A stretch of 64,000 nt of DNA from positions 1-64,000 of the forward strand of contig NZ_JAAXPF010000005.1 of the NCBI RefSeq assembly GCF_012396315.1, given 5' to 3'. Positions 1-10,786 of the stretch are shown one piece after another. The notes beneath the pieces were generated by a model. It ran no database searches. It was not told where the DNA came from and saw only the letters and a list, made by a program, of their open reading frames with translations. The stretch is from Corynebacterium mucifaciens (GTDB lineage: Bacteria; Actinomycetota; Actinomycetes; Mycobacteriales; Mycobacteriaceae). Positions within the stretch are counted from its first letter, which is position 1, and each line of letters begins with the position of its first letter. Made by a program: the position numbers and the translations under genes.

Positions 1-90
1 ACCAAAGCCGGCACAAGCCTTCCAGCAGAAGTCAGCATCATCCGCACCACCACCCAAACCGCCCCACCCCCACAACCCATCACGATCTAA
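1..90 (+). CDS. possible 3' end of an unidentified gene (partial)
   Basis: Frame +1 is open from the window edge to TAA at 88-90 and encodes 29 residues ending PPPQPITI. Third positions are mostly C or A, which looks coding but is more A-rich than the neighbours. It would converge on prfB. In C. glutamicum and mycobacteria prfB is followed by ftsE on the same strand, so a plus-strand gene here would be an insertion at that point. The family is not recognisable from this fragment, and the frame could be open by chance. Confidence 0.3.
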   Translation, partial: TKAGTSLPAEVSIIRTTTQTAPPPQPITI

Positions 91-198
91 CACCCAAACC
101 CGTTCACAACCACTTGACACAAAGCGCGGCGCGGCACATGTGTCACTTTCCCCAGGTCGCTGCAGGGGCGGACGGCAGATCTGTCACAACCGCCGCCC

Positions 199-1299
199 CT
201 ACGCCTCCTGCTGCTGGGCCATGCGCCAGCGGATCCCGGCCTCGAGGAAGCCGCCGATGTCGCCGTCCAGCACCTTTTGCGGGTCGCCCACCTCGTACTC
301 GGTGCGCAGGTCCTTCACCATCTGGTACGGGTGTAGCACGTAGGAACGCATCTGGTTGCCCCAGCTTGCGTTGCCGCCGGCGCCGAGCGCCTCCATCTCC
401 GCCTTTTCTTCCTGGCGCTTCTTTTCCAACAACTTGGACTGCAAGACGTTCAGCGCCGAGGCCTTGTTCTGAATCTGGGACTTCTCGTTTTGGCAGGTCA
501 CCACGATGCCGGTGGGCAGGTGGGTGATGCGCACCGCGGAGTCGGTGGTGTTCACGCTCTGCCCGCCGGGGCCGGAGGAGCGGTAGACGTCCACGCGGAT
601 GTCGGAGTCCGGGATGTCGATGTGGTCGGTCTGCTCCACCACAGGAAGCACCTCCACCTCGGCGAAGGAGGTTTGGCGGCGGCCCTGGTTGTCAAAGGGC
701 GAGATGCGCACGAGCCGGTGCGCCCCCTGCTCCACCGAGAGCTGGCCGTACAGGTACTCGCCGTGCACGACGAAGGTGGCGGATTTGATACCGGCCTCTT
801 CGGCGTAGGAGATGTCGTAGACATCCACCTTGTGGCCGGCCTTTTCCGCCCAGCGGGTGTACATGCGCATCAGCATTTCGGCCCAGTCCGCCGCGTCCAC
901 GCCGCCGGCGCCGGAGCGGATGTTCACCACGGCCTCGCGCTGGTCGTATTCCCCGGAGAGCATGGTTTGCACCTCCAGCGAGTCGATCTGCGCGGCGACG
1001 TCCGCCAGCTCCTCGTCGGCCATCGCCGCGTCGCCTTCTTCTTCGGCCAGTTCGTACATGACCGGCAGGTCGTCGATACGCGAGCGCAGCGAGGACACCT
1101 TCTTCAGCCGCGCCTGCACATTCGACAGCTCCGTGGTGACCTTCTGCGCGTGAGCCGGATCGTCCCACAGCGACGGATCGCCTGCCTGCGCCTCAAGCTC
1201 GCGGGCGCGCTCGCGGAGTGCGTCGAGGTCCATCACCTTCTCAATGGTGGAAAGGGTGGAGCGTAAGTCCTTGATCCGCGCGTGAGTCTCCGGCTGCAT
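199..1299 (-). CDS. prfB: peptide chain release factor 2 (RF2)
   Basis: RF2 (366 aa) recognises UGA and UAA stop codons and triggers hydrolysis of peptidyl-tRNA on the ribosome. The GGQ catalytic motif is visible in [18 protein letters not shown], and the length is normal for RF2. The chosen ATG begins [12 protein letters not shown]; the frame stays open upstream for 28 codons that do not look conserved. A -10-like TAGACT lies 8 nt before the ATG and there is no Shine-Dalgarno, so a leaderless transcript is likely. The frame is continuous with no in-frame UGA, so the programmed +1 frameshift used by E. coli prfB is absent. It is divergent from thiC. Confidence 0.96.
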   Translation of the reverse strand: MQPETHARIKDLRSTLSTIEKVMDLDALRERARELEAQAGDPSLWDDPAHAQKVTTELSNVQARLKKVSSLRSRIDDLPVMYELAEEEGDAAMADEELADVAAQIDSLEVQTMLSGEYDQREAVVNIRSGAGGVDAADWAEMLMRMYTRWAEKAGHKVDVYDISYAEEAGIKSATFVVHGEYLYGQLSVEQGAHRLVRISPFDNQGRRQTSFAEVEVLPVVEQTDHIDIPDSDIRVDVYRSSGPGGQSVNTTDSAVRITHLPTGIVVTCQNEKSQIQNKASALNVLQSKLLEKKRQEEKAEMEALGAGGNASWGNQMRSYVLHPYQMVKDLRTEYEVGDPQKVLDGDIGGFLEAGIRWRMAQQQEA

Positions 1300-1326
1300 A
1301 AGGGGGAAGTCTAGCGAACAGGCTGA

Positions 1327-3324
<1,998 letters not shown>

Positions 3325-3331
3325 TGGCTGC

Positions 3332-4141
3332 GTGACGGAAGCAACCAGCACTGCAGCATTCATCGAGGCCCACCGCGCATCCACCGATGCCGAGCTGGCC
3401 GCGGCGCTCGTTGAGCACGCCGGCCAGCTCGCGCTCCGCATGCGCACGGCGGGCGTCGGCACCGACTTCAAGACGTCGATTTCTGACGTGGTGACCGACG
3501 CGGACCGCGCCGCCGAGCGGTTTGTGGCCGATGTGCTCGCTGAGCTGCGCAGCGACGACGGCGTCCTCGGCGAGGAAGGCGCGGACCGCCCGTCCGCCAC
3601 GGGCCGAACCTGGGTGATCGACCCGGTGGACGGCACCTACAACTTCTCGCAAGGCTCGGATTACTTCTGTTCGGCGCTCGCACTTGTCGATGCCGGCTCC
3701 GCCCACACCCCCGCCATCGGTGCTATCCACCGCCCCGCCACGGGCACGACCTGGCTGGCGGCGCACGGTAAGGCCACGCGTGATGGGGTGGAGCTTGGGG
3801 AGTTGCCGGAGGCGTCGCTAAGCGAGAGCGCCGTGGTGACGTACCTGCACCCCACGTCCTTGACCGACGACGAGGTGCGGGAAACCTGGCTGCGCGTGGT
3901 CACCGGCGCCGCCACCCTGCGTATGCAGGGCGCGGGGTCTGTGGATCTGTCCAACCTCGCGTCCGGGCAGATGGGCGCGTGGCTACAGCACACGGTGCCG
4001 GATTGGGATTGGCTACCGGGCAAGGCGCTTGTCGAGGCCGCGGGCGGGCGGTGCGTCACGGTCGACGCCGGCGGAGTGACCTGGTGTGTGGCGGGTAACC
4101 CGCGGGTGGTCGACGAGATCGTGTGCAGGCTCCGCGGCTAG
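3332..4141 (+). CDS. inositol-monophosphatase-family phosphatase
   Basis: This 269-aa protein belongs to the Mg/Li-sensitive phosphomonoesterase family (IMPase, CysQ, FBPase and actinobacterial histidinol-phosphatase HisN). The metal-site signature WVIDPVDGTYNF lies near residue 93, and the second signature appears as DWDWLPGKALVEAAGG. Candidate substrates are inositol-1-phosphate or histidinol phosphate; C. glutamicum carries such genes near prfB, one of which is hisN, but I cannot assign this copy. The GTG start at 3332 is preceded by an AATAAT hexamer 6 nt upstream and has no Shine-Dalgarno, so it may be leaderless as well as co-transcribed with thiC. Confidence 0.88.
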   Translation: MTEATSTAAFIEAHRASTDAELAAALVEHAGQLALRMRTAGVGTDFKTSISDVVTDADRAAERFVADVLAELRSDDGVLGEEGADRPSATGRTWVIDPVDGTYNFSQGSDYFCSALALVDAGSAHTPAIGAIHRPATGTTWLAAHGKATRDGVELGELPEASLSESAVVTYLHPTSLTDDEVRETWLRVVTGAATLRMQGAGSVDLSNLASGQMGAWLQHTVPDWDWLPGKALVEAAGGRCVTVDAGGVTWCVAGNPRVVDEIVCRLRG

Positions 4142-4159
4142 CGCCCGCCGGCTGCCCCG

Positions 4160-5017
4160 CTAGGGCAGGCGGAAACCGCCCGGCATGTCGCTGAGCGCGG
4201 TGTCCATACGCAACGAGCCTGTCGGCGCGTGGACAGGGCCCTGCAGCGGCGTCCGGCAGGAGACGTTAAACGGCGGGCCCCAGATGCCGCCGTTGATCAT
4301 GCCGATGACGCGGTCGCCCTCCATGAGGGGCGCTCCCGAATCGCCCTGCATCGCGCACACGTGGTTCGTGTTGCGGGTGCCCCAATCACTGATGGTGTAG
4401 CCGCAAGTGGTGCCCGACGCCACGCCGGTCTTGCACACCACGCCCCCCGCCGGCACAGGCGCGCCGCCGAGGTGGTTGACGGTGACGCCGTTGTAGCTGC
4501 GCGTGACCTCGGTGTTGGGGGCCAACGTGATCACGGCGTAGTCCAGATCGTGGTTGACGTGGGTGATCATCCCGGTGCGGCCGAGCTGCGGGGCATCCGC
4601 CGAGCGCACGGCATCGCCCACCTCGCCGCAGTGGCCAGCCGTGATGGCGACCTTCTGCCCGCGGTCGTTGTAACCGGCCACGGTAGTGGTGCAGATGACC
4701 TCCTGGCCGGGCACAGAGCCGACGTAGATCGGGGTGCTGGGGCCGTAGAGCGCGTGGCCGCGGCGCAGCGCTGCGTCGGACTCCGGCGGGGTACGCGGCG
4801 CGTCGAAGAACGAGCCAGGGACGCGGTGCAGCACGCGATCCACTGTGGGCTTACCGGCGAGCGCCTTGGAGATCGGGTCGGTGCGCCAGACGTAATTCTG
4901 CAGGTCTTCAACCGGCGCTTCGGCGTTTTGCGCGTCCGCTGCCGGGCTGCCCGCAGCCGCCGAAACAACGAGCATGATCGCGGCGGCAATCGTTCGGGCG
5001 GCGAGCAAGCGGCGCAT
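4160..5017 (-). CDS. secreted trypsin-like serine protease
   Basis: A 285-aa exported S1-type (chymotrypsin-fold) protease. The start MRRLLAARTIAAAIMLVV gives a normal Sec signal peptide with likely cleavage after PAADA near residue 29. The catalytic triad is visible: His in TAGHCG (near 126), Asp in NHDLDYAVITL (near 159) and Ser in QGDSGAPL (near 224). Four or more cysteines could form disulfides outside the cell. The spacing resembles the streptogrisin/alpha-lytic group. An in-frame ATG at 5059 with a GAGGTG upstream is an alternative start, but it would give an unusually long n-region. Its substrate is unknown. Confidence 0.87.
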   Translation of the reverse strand: MRRLLAARTIAAAIMLVVSAAAGSPAADAQNAEAPVEDLQNYVWRTDPISKALAGKPTVDRVLHRVPGSFFDAPRTPPESDAALRRGHALYGPSTPIYVGSVPGQEVICTTTVAGYNDRGQKVAITAGHCGEVGDAVRSADAPQLGRTGMITHVNHDLDYAVITLAPNTEVTRSYNGVTVNHLGGAPVPAGGVVCKTGVASGTTCGYTISDWGTRNTNHVCAMQGDSGAPLMEGDRVIGMINGGIWGPPFNVSCRTPLQGPVHAPTGSLRMDTALSDMPGGFRLP

Positions 5018-5171
5018 GGCATCCCCAATCACATTGGCAACAGCAGTATCAACGAACATATTCAACCACACCTCGCGGCGACGTGGGGACGCATTGAAAT
5101 TGCACCGCAAAGCCTGCTCCTTCCTCCCTCTCCCCGTGGCCGACCCGTGGGGGAAGCGGTACGTTGAGCGC

Positions 5172-6401
5172 ATGCAGGACAGCCGACCCCAACAGCAACG
5201 CCTGATCGTCCCTGACCTCGCCCGCGGCACCGCGCTGTTGGGCATCGCCATGGCCAACGCTGCCCAGGCGTGGGTGATCAACGGCTGGTCCGAGGACCAG
5301 TCCCGCGTCGGCTGGACCGTCGGCGGCGTGCGGCCCGGCAGCGTCGCGGACCATATCAGCGCCATCTTCGCCGCCATGTTCGTCCACGTGCGCGGTCTGC
5401 CGATGTTCTCCACGCTCCTCGGCGTCGGGTTCGGCCTCGTCGCCGCCAGCCTCTACCGCAAGCACTACCCCGCCAAGCAGGCCCGGCGTGTGCTGTGGCG
5501 GCGCTACGGGATTCTCGCGCTGTTCGGCCTCGCACACGCATTCCTGCTCTTCTACGGCGACATCATGCTCACCTACGGCCTGATCGGCATTGTGCTTGCT
5601 TTCATGCTCACACTCAGTTCACGGACACTGCGAATCATCGCCTACAGCATCCTCGGCATCTTCACGGCGATGGGCGTGATGGGCGCGTTCGCGTCCCTGT
5701 ACTTCGACGCCGGCGCCGGCATCATCGAGTCCGCCCCTACCGCCACGCTGGACAGCCTAGGCGCATATTTCAGCACGAACGCTCAAATGGCGCTCGGGCT
5801 CTTGGCCATGCAGCCGTTCGCCGCACTCCAGCTCGGCGCGCTCAGCATCATCGGCTTTGTGTGGGCGCGGGAGCGGGTGCTTATCGACGTCGCTTCGCAC
5901 CGCCGTACCCTCATCACCTGGACCGTCATCGCGGGGCTGGTCATCGTCTGCGTCGGCCTGCCGTGGGGGCTGAGCGCCGCAGGCGTGCTGCCCGCCGAGT
6001 GGGAGATGCCGCTGTTCGTGCTGAACCAGGCCGTTGGCTACCTCACCGGCCCGGGCATCCTAGCCGCGCTCGCGCTCGCCACCGACAGCCTGCACAACCA
6101 GGTGCCCGGCTGGGCCCGCGCGTTCGTGGCCCTGGGCAAGCGCTCCATGTCCGGCTACCTCGCCCAGTCGTTCCTCTTCGTCCTCCTGTGCACGCCCGCG
6201 TTCCTGGGCATCGGCCTAAATGCCTCCGTCACCGGCAAGCTACTGCTCGGGCTGCTGGTCTGGGCGATCACCCTCCTGCTCGCGGTCGTATTGGACCGCG
6301 CCGGCAAACAAGGCCCCTTTGAGTGGGCGCACCGCCACCTCTCCTACGGCGCTACAGGAAGGATTGAGCCGAAATATGATCACGTTCAAGTCACTGGTTG
6401 A
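5172..6401 (+). CDS. DUF418-family membrane protein
   Basis: A 409-aa polytopic membrane protein. The N-terminus RLIVPDLARGTALLGIAMAN is the start of the DUF418/YeiB family, and the conserved C-terminal block GKRSMSGYLAQSF is present near residue 320. About ten hydrophobic segments are visible. Homologues are often annotated as putative transporters, but the function is not established. The ATG at 5172 has a TACGTT hexamer 6 nt upstream. The following GNAT gene overlaps its last 26 nt, so the two are probably co-transcribed. It is divergent from the secreted protease gene. Confidence 0.85.
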   Translation: MQDSRPQQQRLIVPDLARGTALLGIAMANAAQAWVINGWSEDQSRVGWTVGGVRPGSVADHISAIFAAMFVHVRGLPMFSTLLGVGFGLVAASLYRKHYPAKQARRVLWRRYGILALFGLAHAFLLFYGDIMLTYGLIGIVLAFMLTLSSRTLRIIAYSILGIFTAMGVMGAFASLYFDAGAGIIESAPTATLDSLGAYFSTNAQMALGLLAMQPFAALQLGALSIIGFVWARERVLIDVASHRRTLITWTVIAGLVIVCVGLPWGLSAAGVLPAEWEMPLFVLNQAVGYLTGPGILAALALATDSLHNQVPGWARAFVALGKRSMSGYLAQSFLFVLLCTPAFLGIGLNASVTGKLLLGLLVWAITLLLAVVLDRAGKQGPFEWAHRHLSYGATGRIEPKYDHVQVTG

Positions 6402-6819
6402 GATGACCCCGTTTGAGGTCCACCAGCTGTACAAGCTGCGCGTGGACGTCTTCGTCGCCGAGCAACATTGCCCCTACAACGAGATTGACGACCAAGACGC
6501 GGACCCCGACACCCGCCACATCCTCGCCTTCGACCGCGAGGCGCTCGTCGGCTGCGCCCGCGTCTTCCCCACCAAGAACGGGTCCCGCTTCGGCCGCTTC
6601 GTGGTCCACCCCAGCCACCGAGGCTCTGGTCTGGGCCCGGATATTGTTCGCGCCGGCATCGAGTACACCGAGAGATTCCCCGGCGACCTCGTCATCGAGG
6701 CCCAGGCCGGGCTGGTGGGCTACTACTCCCAGTTCGGTTTTGTGGCCGAGGGCGAAGAGTTTCTGGACACCGGTGTCCCCCACCGCGCCATGCGTCTGAC
6801 ACGCGGAGCTCGTCGATAG
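6376..6819 (+). CDS. GNAT acetyltransferase, ElaA family
   Basis: A 147-aa single-domain Gcn5-related N-acetyltransferase. The opening LYKLRVDVFVAEQHCPYNEI is characteristic of the ElaA subgroup, and RFVVHPSHRGSGLG carries the acetyl-CoA binding motif A (R-G-x-G-L-G in place of the usual Q/RxxGxG/A). YYSQFGFVAEGEEF is the typical ElaA C-terminal block. The acceptor substrate is unknown. The start lies inside the end of the DUF418 gene; AGGAAGG 13 nt upstream is a rather distant ribosome site, so translational coupling is likely. It ends 1 nt before the convergent BCCT transporter gene. Confidence 0.88.
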   Translation: MITFKSLVEMTPFEVHQLYKLRVDVFVAEQHCPYNEIDDQDADPDTRHILAFDREALVGCARVFPTKNGSRFGRFVVHPSHRGSGLGPDIVRAGIEYTERFPGDLVIEAQAGLVGYYSQFGFVAEGEEFLDTGVPHRAMRLTRGARR

Positions 6820-6820
6820 G

Positions 6821-8530
6821 CTAGGTGCGCTCCCCGCGGTCCAGCACGAAGCCCTCGGGGAACTTCCACGAGTCGTCCTCTGCGTCGTACTCCAGCTCGG
6901 GGCGCTCGACCTCGTTGCCCTCCGCGTCGTAGCCCGGCGCGGGCTTGTTCTCGCCCTGCTCGAGCTTCTCCGCGGTATCCGTCTTTTCCCAGGTGCGCGA
7001 CCGTGTCTTGCGCGCCGCCGCGGAGTCGTCGTTCATTGCCTTAACCAGCGAATACATCATGACGAAGTACATAAAGAAGAACGGCAGGGCGATGATGATC
7101 ACCACTTGCTGCAGGGCTTCGATGCCGGAGTCGTTGATGAACAGCAGCGCGCCCGTAACCAGGCCGACGGCGACGACCCAGCCCACGCGGTAGTAGGTGG
7201 GCGACTTGTTCTCCTCACCCGAGGCGAACATGTCCATCACCATGGCGGCGGAGTCCATCGAGGTGACGAAGTAGAACACGATCACCACGAGCGCCACGGT
7301 GCCGGTGATGGCGTACAGCGGGTACTCGGCCAACAGGGAAAACAGCGCCTGCGGTGTGTCGCCCTCCTCCACCACCGGGGTGGTCAGCACACCCGGGTCC
7401 TGCTCCTCCATGTCAATGGCGGCGCGGCCGAAGATGGAAAACCACACGAGGTCGAACGTGGTGGGCAAAAGCAGCGTGCCGCCGATGAACTCGCGAACGG
7501 TGCGGCCGCGGGAAATGCGGGCGAAGAACATGCCCACAAAGGGCGACCAGCAAATGGTCCAGGCCCAGTAGAAGGCGGTCCAGGTGGCGTGCCAGCCGGG
7601 GTTGTCGTTGTAGGAATCCACCCAGAACATCAGCTCCGGAAGCGACTGCGCGTAGATGCCGAAGGACTCGGTGATCTGCCCCAGAAGCTTCAGGGTGGGG
7701 CCGGTGAGCAGCACGAAGATCATCAACGCGATGGTGCCGGCGATGTTGAGGTTGGACAGGATCTTCACGCCCTTGTCCAGGCCTGTGGCCACGGAGATGG
7801 AGGCGGCGATGGTGATGGCGCAGATGATCGCGATCTGCACCGGGGTGACCAGCGGCACGTCCCACAGAATGTTCATGCCGGCAGAGATCTGCAGCACGCC
7901 CAGGCCCACCGAGACGGCGAGGCCGAAGACTGTGCCGATGATGCCCAGGGCGTCGAGAAGCTTGCCCGGCGCCTCGTACACCTTGCCGCCGAGCAGCGGC
8001 GCGAACATCGACGACATGCGCGCGGGCATCTTCCGCTTATAGACGAAATACCCTACGGCCAGCCCCGGCAGCGTGAAGATGACCCACATGTGAATGCCGA
8101 AGTGGTAGTAGGTGAACTCGAAGGCCTGGATGATCGCGTCGCGACTCATCGAGTCGTACCCGCCGCGCGGCGGGTTGTAGGCGTGGTTGAGCGGCTCGGC
8201 GGCACCCCAAAACATCAGGGTCGCGCCCATGCCCGCGGCGAACAGCATGGCGAACCAGACCGGGTAGGAGTACTCCGGCTCGTCGTCATCGTCGCCGAGG
8301 CGCAGGTTGCCGTAACGGGAGACAAACACGCAGATGAGAAACACTAGGGTGGCGGATACGCCGCCGATGTAGAGCCACGTGAAGTGGTCCATCAACCAAC
8401 CGGAGATGGCCGCGTAGGTCTGGCGCGCCTGGTCGCCGAACGCCAGCGTGGCGGCGACGAACACCAGGATGAAGCCCAACGCGGAAAAGAAAATGAGCGG
8501 GTCGGAGTGCAAGCGACGGGTGCGCGCCAT
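6821..8530 (-). CDS. BCCT-family transporter (betaine/carnitine/choline type)
   Basis: A 569-aa secondary transporter with about 12 membrane spans and a charged C-terminal tail, as in osmoregulated corynebacterial carriers (BetP, EctP, LcoP). The family hallmark CWSPFVGMFFARISRGRT in TM8 is clear. Several residues that in BetP build the betaine cage or the Na+ site differ: TM3 reads GMGATLMFWG rather than GMGIGLMFYG, TM4 reads HFGIHMWVIF rather than HW....W..Y, and TM8 reads WAWTICW rather than W.WWISW. Substrate and coupling ion are therefore uncertain. AGGA lies about 10 nt before the ATG. It is divergent from the CDF gene. Confidence 0.92.
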   Translation of the reverse strand: MARTRRLHSDPLIFFSALGFILVFVAATLAFGDQARQTYAAISGWLMDHFTWLYIGGVSATLVFLICVFVSRYGNLRLGDDDDEPEYSYPVWFAMLFAAGMGATLMFWGAAEPLNHAYNPPRGGYDSMSRDAIIQAFEFTYYHFGIHMWVIFTLPGLAVGYFVYKRKMPARMSSMFAPLLGGKVYEAPGKLLDALGIIGTVFGLAVSVGLGVLQISAGMNILWDVPLVTPVQIAIICAITIAASISVATGLDKGVKILSNLNIAGTIALMIFVLLTGPTLKLLGQITESFGIYAQSLPELMFWVDSYNDNPGWHATWTAFYWAWTICWSPFVGMFFARISRGRTVREFIGGTLLLPTTFDLVWFSIFGRAAIDMEEQDPGVLTTPVVEEGDTPQALFSLLAEYPLYAITGTVALVVIVFYFVTSMDSAAMVMDMFASGEENKSPTYYRVGWVVAVGLVTGALLFINDSGIEALQQVVIIIALPFFFMYFVMMYSLVKAMNDDSAAARKTRSRTWEKTDTAEKLEQGENKPAPGYDAEGNEVERPELEYDAEDDSWKFPEGFVLDRGERT

Positions 8531-8634
8531 GCGGGGTCCTAACTAACTATGTGCGAATGCGGTGAATAAGCGGTACGATCAAACAATGGTACCGGTTTGC
8601 TAGGCTTGCCCACCGGAAAACGGGGTTGAGAGGA

Positions 8635-9549
8635 ATGAAATCCGTGGTTGCTGACGAGCAGAAGCTCCTCGAGCGCTTCATGTGGCTCTCCATCGGTGCA
8701 GCTGTGCTGACCATCGTGATGAAAGCAACGGCGGCGTGGGTGACCGGCTCCGTGGGCTTTTTGTCCGACGCTATCGAATCCGGCATTAACCTCATCGCCG
8801 CCGCCGTTGGCCTGTGGGCGCTGAAGTTGTCGGCCAAGCCTGCGGATGCGAACCACAACTTCGGCCACGCCCGTGCCGAGTACTTTTCGGCCCAGGTGGA
8901 AGGCTCGCTGATCCTCCTCGCCTCCGTGGCCATCATCTTCACCGCCATCGACAGGCTGATTAACCCGGCCCCTGTGGAGCAGGTTGGCATCGGTCTGGCC
9001 TTCTCTATCGCCGCCACCGCGCTCAACGGTGCGGTCGGCGTCGTGCTCATCCGCGCCGGAAGGAAGTACCGCTCTACCACGCTGGACGCCGACGGGCACC
9101 ACGTGCTCACGGACGTGTGGACCACCGTCGGCGTCATTGTCGGCATGGCGCTGGTGTGGCTGACCGGGTGGCAGCCGCTGGACCCGATCGTCGCCCTCAT
9201 CGTCGGCCTGAACATTTTGTTCACCGGCTACAACCTGCTCAAAGGCGCAATGCTCGGCCTGCTCTCCGAGGCGCTGCCGCAGGAAGAGACCGCGGTGGTC
9301 CACGCGTTCTTGGACGACTACGCCGCCGCGAACGGTGTGACCTTCACCTCCGTGCGCACTGCCGCCGCCGGCCGCCAGCGCACCGTCAGCTTGGTCATGC
9401 AGGTCCCCGGGGACTGGACCGTAGCCCGCGCCCACGACCACGCCGACGCCGTAGAGGAAGGCATGGCGCACGCCCTCGGCAGCGCAGAAACCATCGTGCA
9501 CGTTGAGCCGCTGGGGCACCCCACCCGCACCGGCCCCCTGGAAATGTAG
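8635..9549 (+). CDS. cation diffusion facilitator (CDF) metal exporter
   Basis: A 304-aa inner-membrane metal/proton antiporter. TM2 contains GFLSDAIESGINL and TM5 contains TLDADGHHVLTDVWTTVG, so two of the usual Asp/His metal ligands are positioned as HxxxD and DxxxS. A cytoplasmic domain follows from about residue 215. The FGHARAEYFSAQVEG loop is typical of the family. The start is ambiguous: ATG at 8635 has AGAGGA immediately upstream (too close), whereas GTG at 8644 has it at an ideal 9 nt. Zinc, iron or manganese are possible substrates. Confidence 0.9.
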   Translation: MKSVVADEQKLLERFMWLSIGAAVLTIVMKATAAWVTGSVGFLSDAIESGINLIAAAVGLWALKLSAKPADANHNFGHARAEYFSAQVEGSLILLASVAIIFTAIDRLINPAPVEQVGIGLAFSIAATALNGAVGVVLIRAGRKYRSTTLDADGHHVLTDVWTTVGVIVGMALVWLTGWQPLDPIVALIVGLNILFTGYNLLKGAMLGLLSEALPQEETAVVHAFLDDYAAANGVTFTSVRTAAAGRQRTVSLVMQVPGDWTVARAHDHADAVEEGMAHALGSAETIVHVEPLGHPTRTGPLEM

Positions 9550-9762
9550 GGACGCGCGGATCTGCTAGTTACTGCGCGCCGTTTGTGGATGGGCACTAGA
9601 AGATCAGCCGTCCAGGTTTGCGTTTTCCCAGGTGGTGTTGGAAACGAGTTTCGGTAACAGCGTCATCTGCTAGTGGTGCCTCCGCGCTCCGAGCGGATCC
9701 GCTCACCCCGCCCAGGGAAAGAAAACCCGAACGGCCCCGCGGCAACGCCTAGGCTGACCACC

Positions 9763-10014
9763 ATGGCTGATTCGATCAAGGACCCCGAGGTGTACGAAGC
9801 CCTCGTGCGCGAGGGCAACTCCAAATCCAAGGCCGCGGCGATAGCCAACGCGGCGGCGCGCGACGGCCGCTCAAAGGTCGGCGAGCGCGGCGGCGAGGCC
9901 GGTTCCTACGAGGACTGGACCAAGGAAGAGCTGTACAAACGCGCCCAGGAGCTCGACATCGACGGCCGCTCCGGGATGACCAAGGACGAGCTGATCGAGG
10001 CGCTGCGTGACTAA
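9763..10014 (+). CDS. DUF7218 / Rho-N-domain-like small protein
   Basis: An 83-aa soluble protein in two parts. The N-terminal half (IKDPEVYEALVREGNSKSKA) is the DUF7218 segment common in actinobacteria, and the C-terminal half (WTKEELYKRAQELDIDGRSG) is a Rho-termination-factor N-terminal (SAP-like) helical motif, which suggests nucleic acid binding. The ATG at 9763 has TAGGCT 7 nt upstream, so it looks leaderless. Its last 8 nt overlap the start of thiE, so thiE is probably expressed with it. The function is unknown. Confidence 0.85.
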   Translation: MADSIKDPEVYEALVREGNSKSKAAAIANAAARDGRSKVGERGGEAGSYEDWTKEELYKRAQELDIDGRSGMTKDELIEALRD

Positions 10015-10654
10015 ACCAGCTCTCGACCTGCGCTGCTACTTCGTCACCGGGCAAGGCCTCGACGTCGTCGAGCGCGCGCGCCAAGCCGCGGCCGGCGGCG
10101 CGGGCGTAATCCAGGTGCGCTCGAAGCCGATTTCGGCGCGCGAGCTCTACTCGCTCTCCCTCGCCGTCGCCGAGGCGGTGCATTCCGCGAATCCCCATGC
10201 ACGCGTGCTTATCGACGACCGCGTCGACGTCGCGCTCGCCCTCCAGGGCCACGGCATCGCTGGCGTGCACGTCGGCCAAGACGACCTGGACGTGCGCGTG
10301 GTGCGCGAACTGCTCGGCCCGGAGGCGATTATCGGGCTGACCACCGGCACGCTCGATCTGGTCCGGGCCGCCAACGAACACAAGGACGTGATCGACTACA
10401 TCGGCTGCGGGCCGTTCCGCGCGACACCGACGAAAGATTCGGGCCGCACCCCGATCGGGCTAGACGGCTACCCGGAGCTGGTGGCCGCCTCCGAGCTGCC
10501 CCTGGTGGCCATCGGTGATGTCACCGCGGACGATGCATACGACCTGGCGCGACAGGGTGTGGACGGGTTGGCCATCGTGCGTGGCATCATGCACGCAGCT
10601 GACGCGAGGGCGTACTGCGAGCGCGTCGTCGCCGAGTTCAAGCGAGCCACTTAG
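10007..10654 (+). CDS. thiE: thiamin-phosphate synthase ThiE
   Basis: ThiE (215 aa) joins HMP pyrophosphate and thiazole phosphate to make thiamin phosphate. The TIM-barrel landmarks are present: GVIQVRSKP, VLIDDRVDVALAL, GVHVGQDDL (pyrophosphate and Mg site), YIGCGPFRATPTK and IGDVTADD. The GTG start overlaps the end of the preceding 83-aa gene by 8 nt, so translational coupling is likely. No TPP riboswitch is visible upstream of this pair, in contrast to thiC. It converges on the ectC-like gene across a repeat element. Confidence 0.96.
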   Translation: MTKPALDLRCYFVTGQGLDVVERARQAAAGGAGVIQVRSKPISARELYSLSLAVAEAVHSANPHARVLIDDRVDVALALQGHGIAGVHVGQDDLDVRVVRELLGPEAIIGLTTGTLDLVRAANEHKDVIDYIGCGPFRATPTKDSGRTPIGLDGYPELVAASELPLVAIGDVTADDAYDLARQGVDGLAIVRGIMHAADARAYCERVVAEFKRAT

Positions 10655-10682
10655 GGCCACCTAGCGCCACCTAAGACAAAAC

Positions 10683-10771
10683 AGACCTCAGCGCGACGCG
10701 CGACCTGGGCTTTTGCGGCACCAAGTTCGCTGAGGTCTTGTTTATCCGCGGCACAGGTACCGCTGAGGTCT
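10683..10771. repeat. three copies of CGCTGAGGTCT: one inverted, two tandem
   Basis: AGACCTCAGCG occurs at 10683-10693, and its reverse complement CGCTGAGGTCT occurs at 10728-10738 and 10761-10771. The last two sit in longer similar units spaced 33 nt apart (GCGGCAC followed by about 9 nt, the core, then T/G-GTTT). The first and second copies can pair as a long stem. The position between the convergent ends of thiE and the ectC-like gene fits a bidirectional terminator or a repeated intergenic element. Just upstream, GCCACYTAG-type 9-10-mers are repeated three times at the end of thiE and after it. Confidence 0.7.
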
Positions 10772-10786
10772 GGTTTGCCCCACGAG

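Noticed and set aside
199..1299. Programmed frameshift in prfB
   Set aside because: The reading frame is continuous with no in-frame UGA near the N-terminus.
8539..9519. Long minus-strand open frames opposite the CDF gene
   Set aside because: Low-complexity His/Gly/Arg composition typical of the antisense frame of a GC-rich gene; no motif, and the plus strand encodes a clear transporter.
10683..10771. CRISPR-like direct repeats
   Set aside because: Only two direct copies plus one inverted, no spacer structure and no cas genes.
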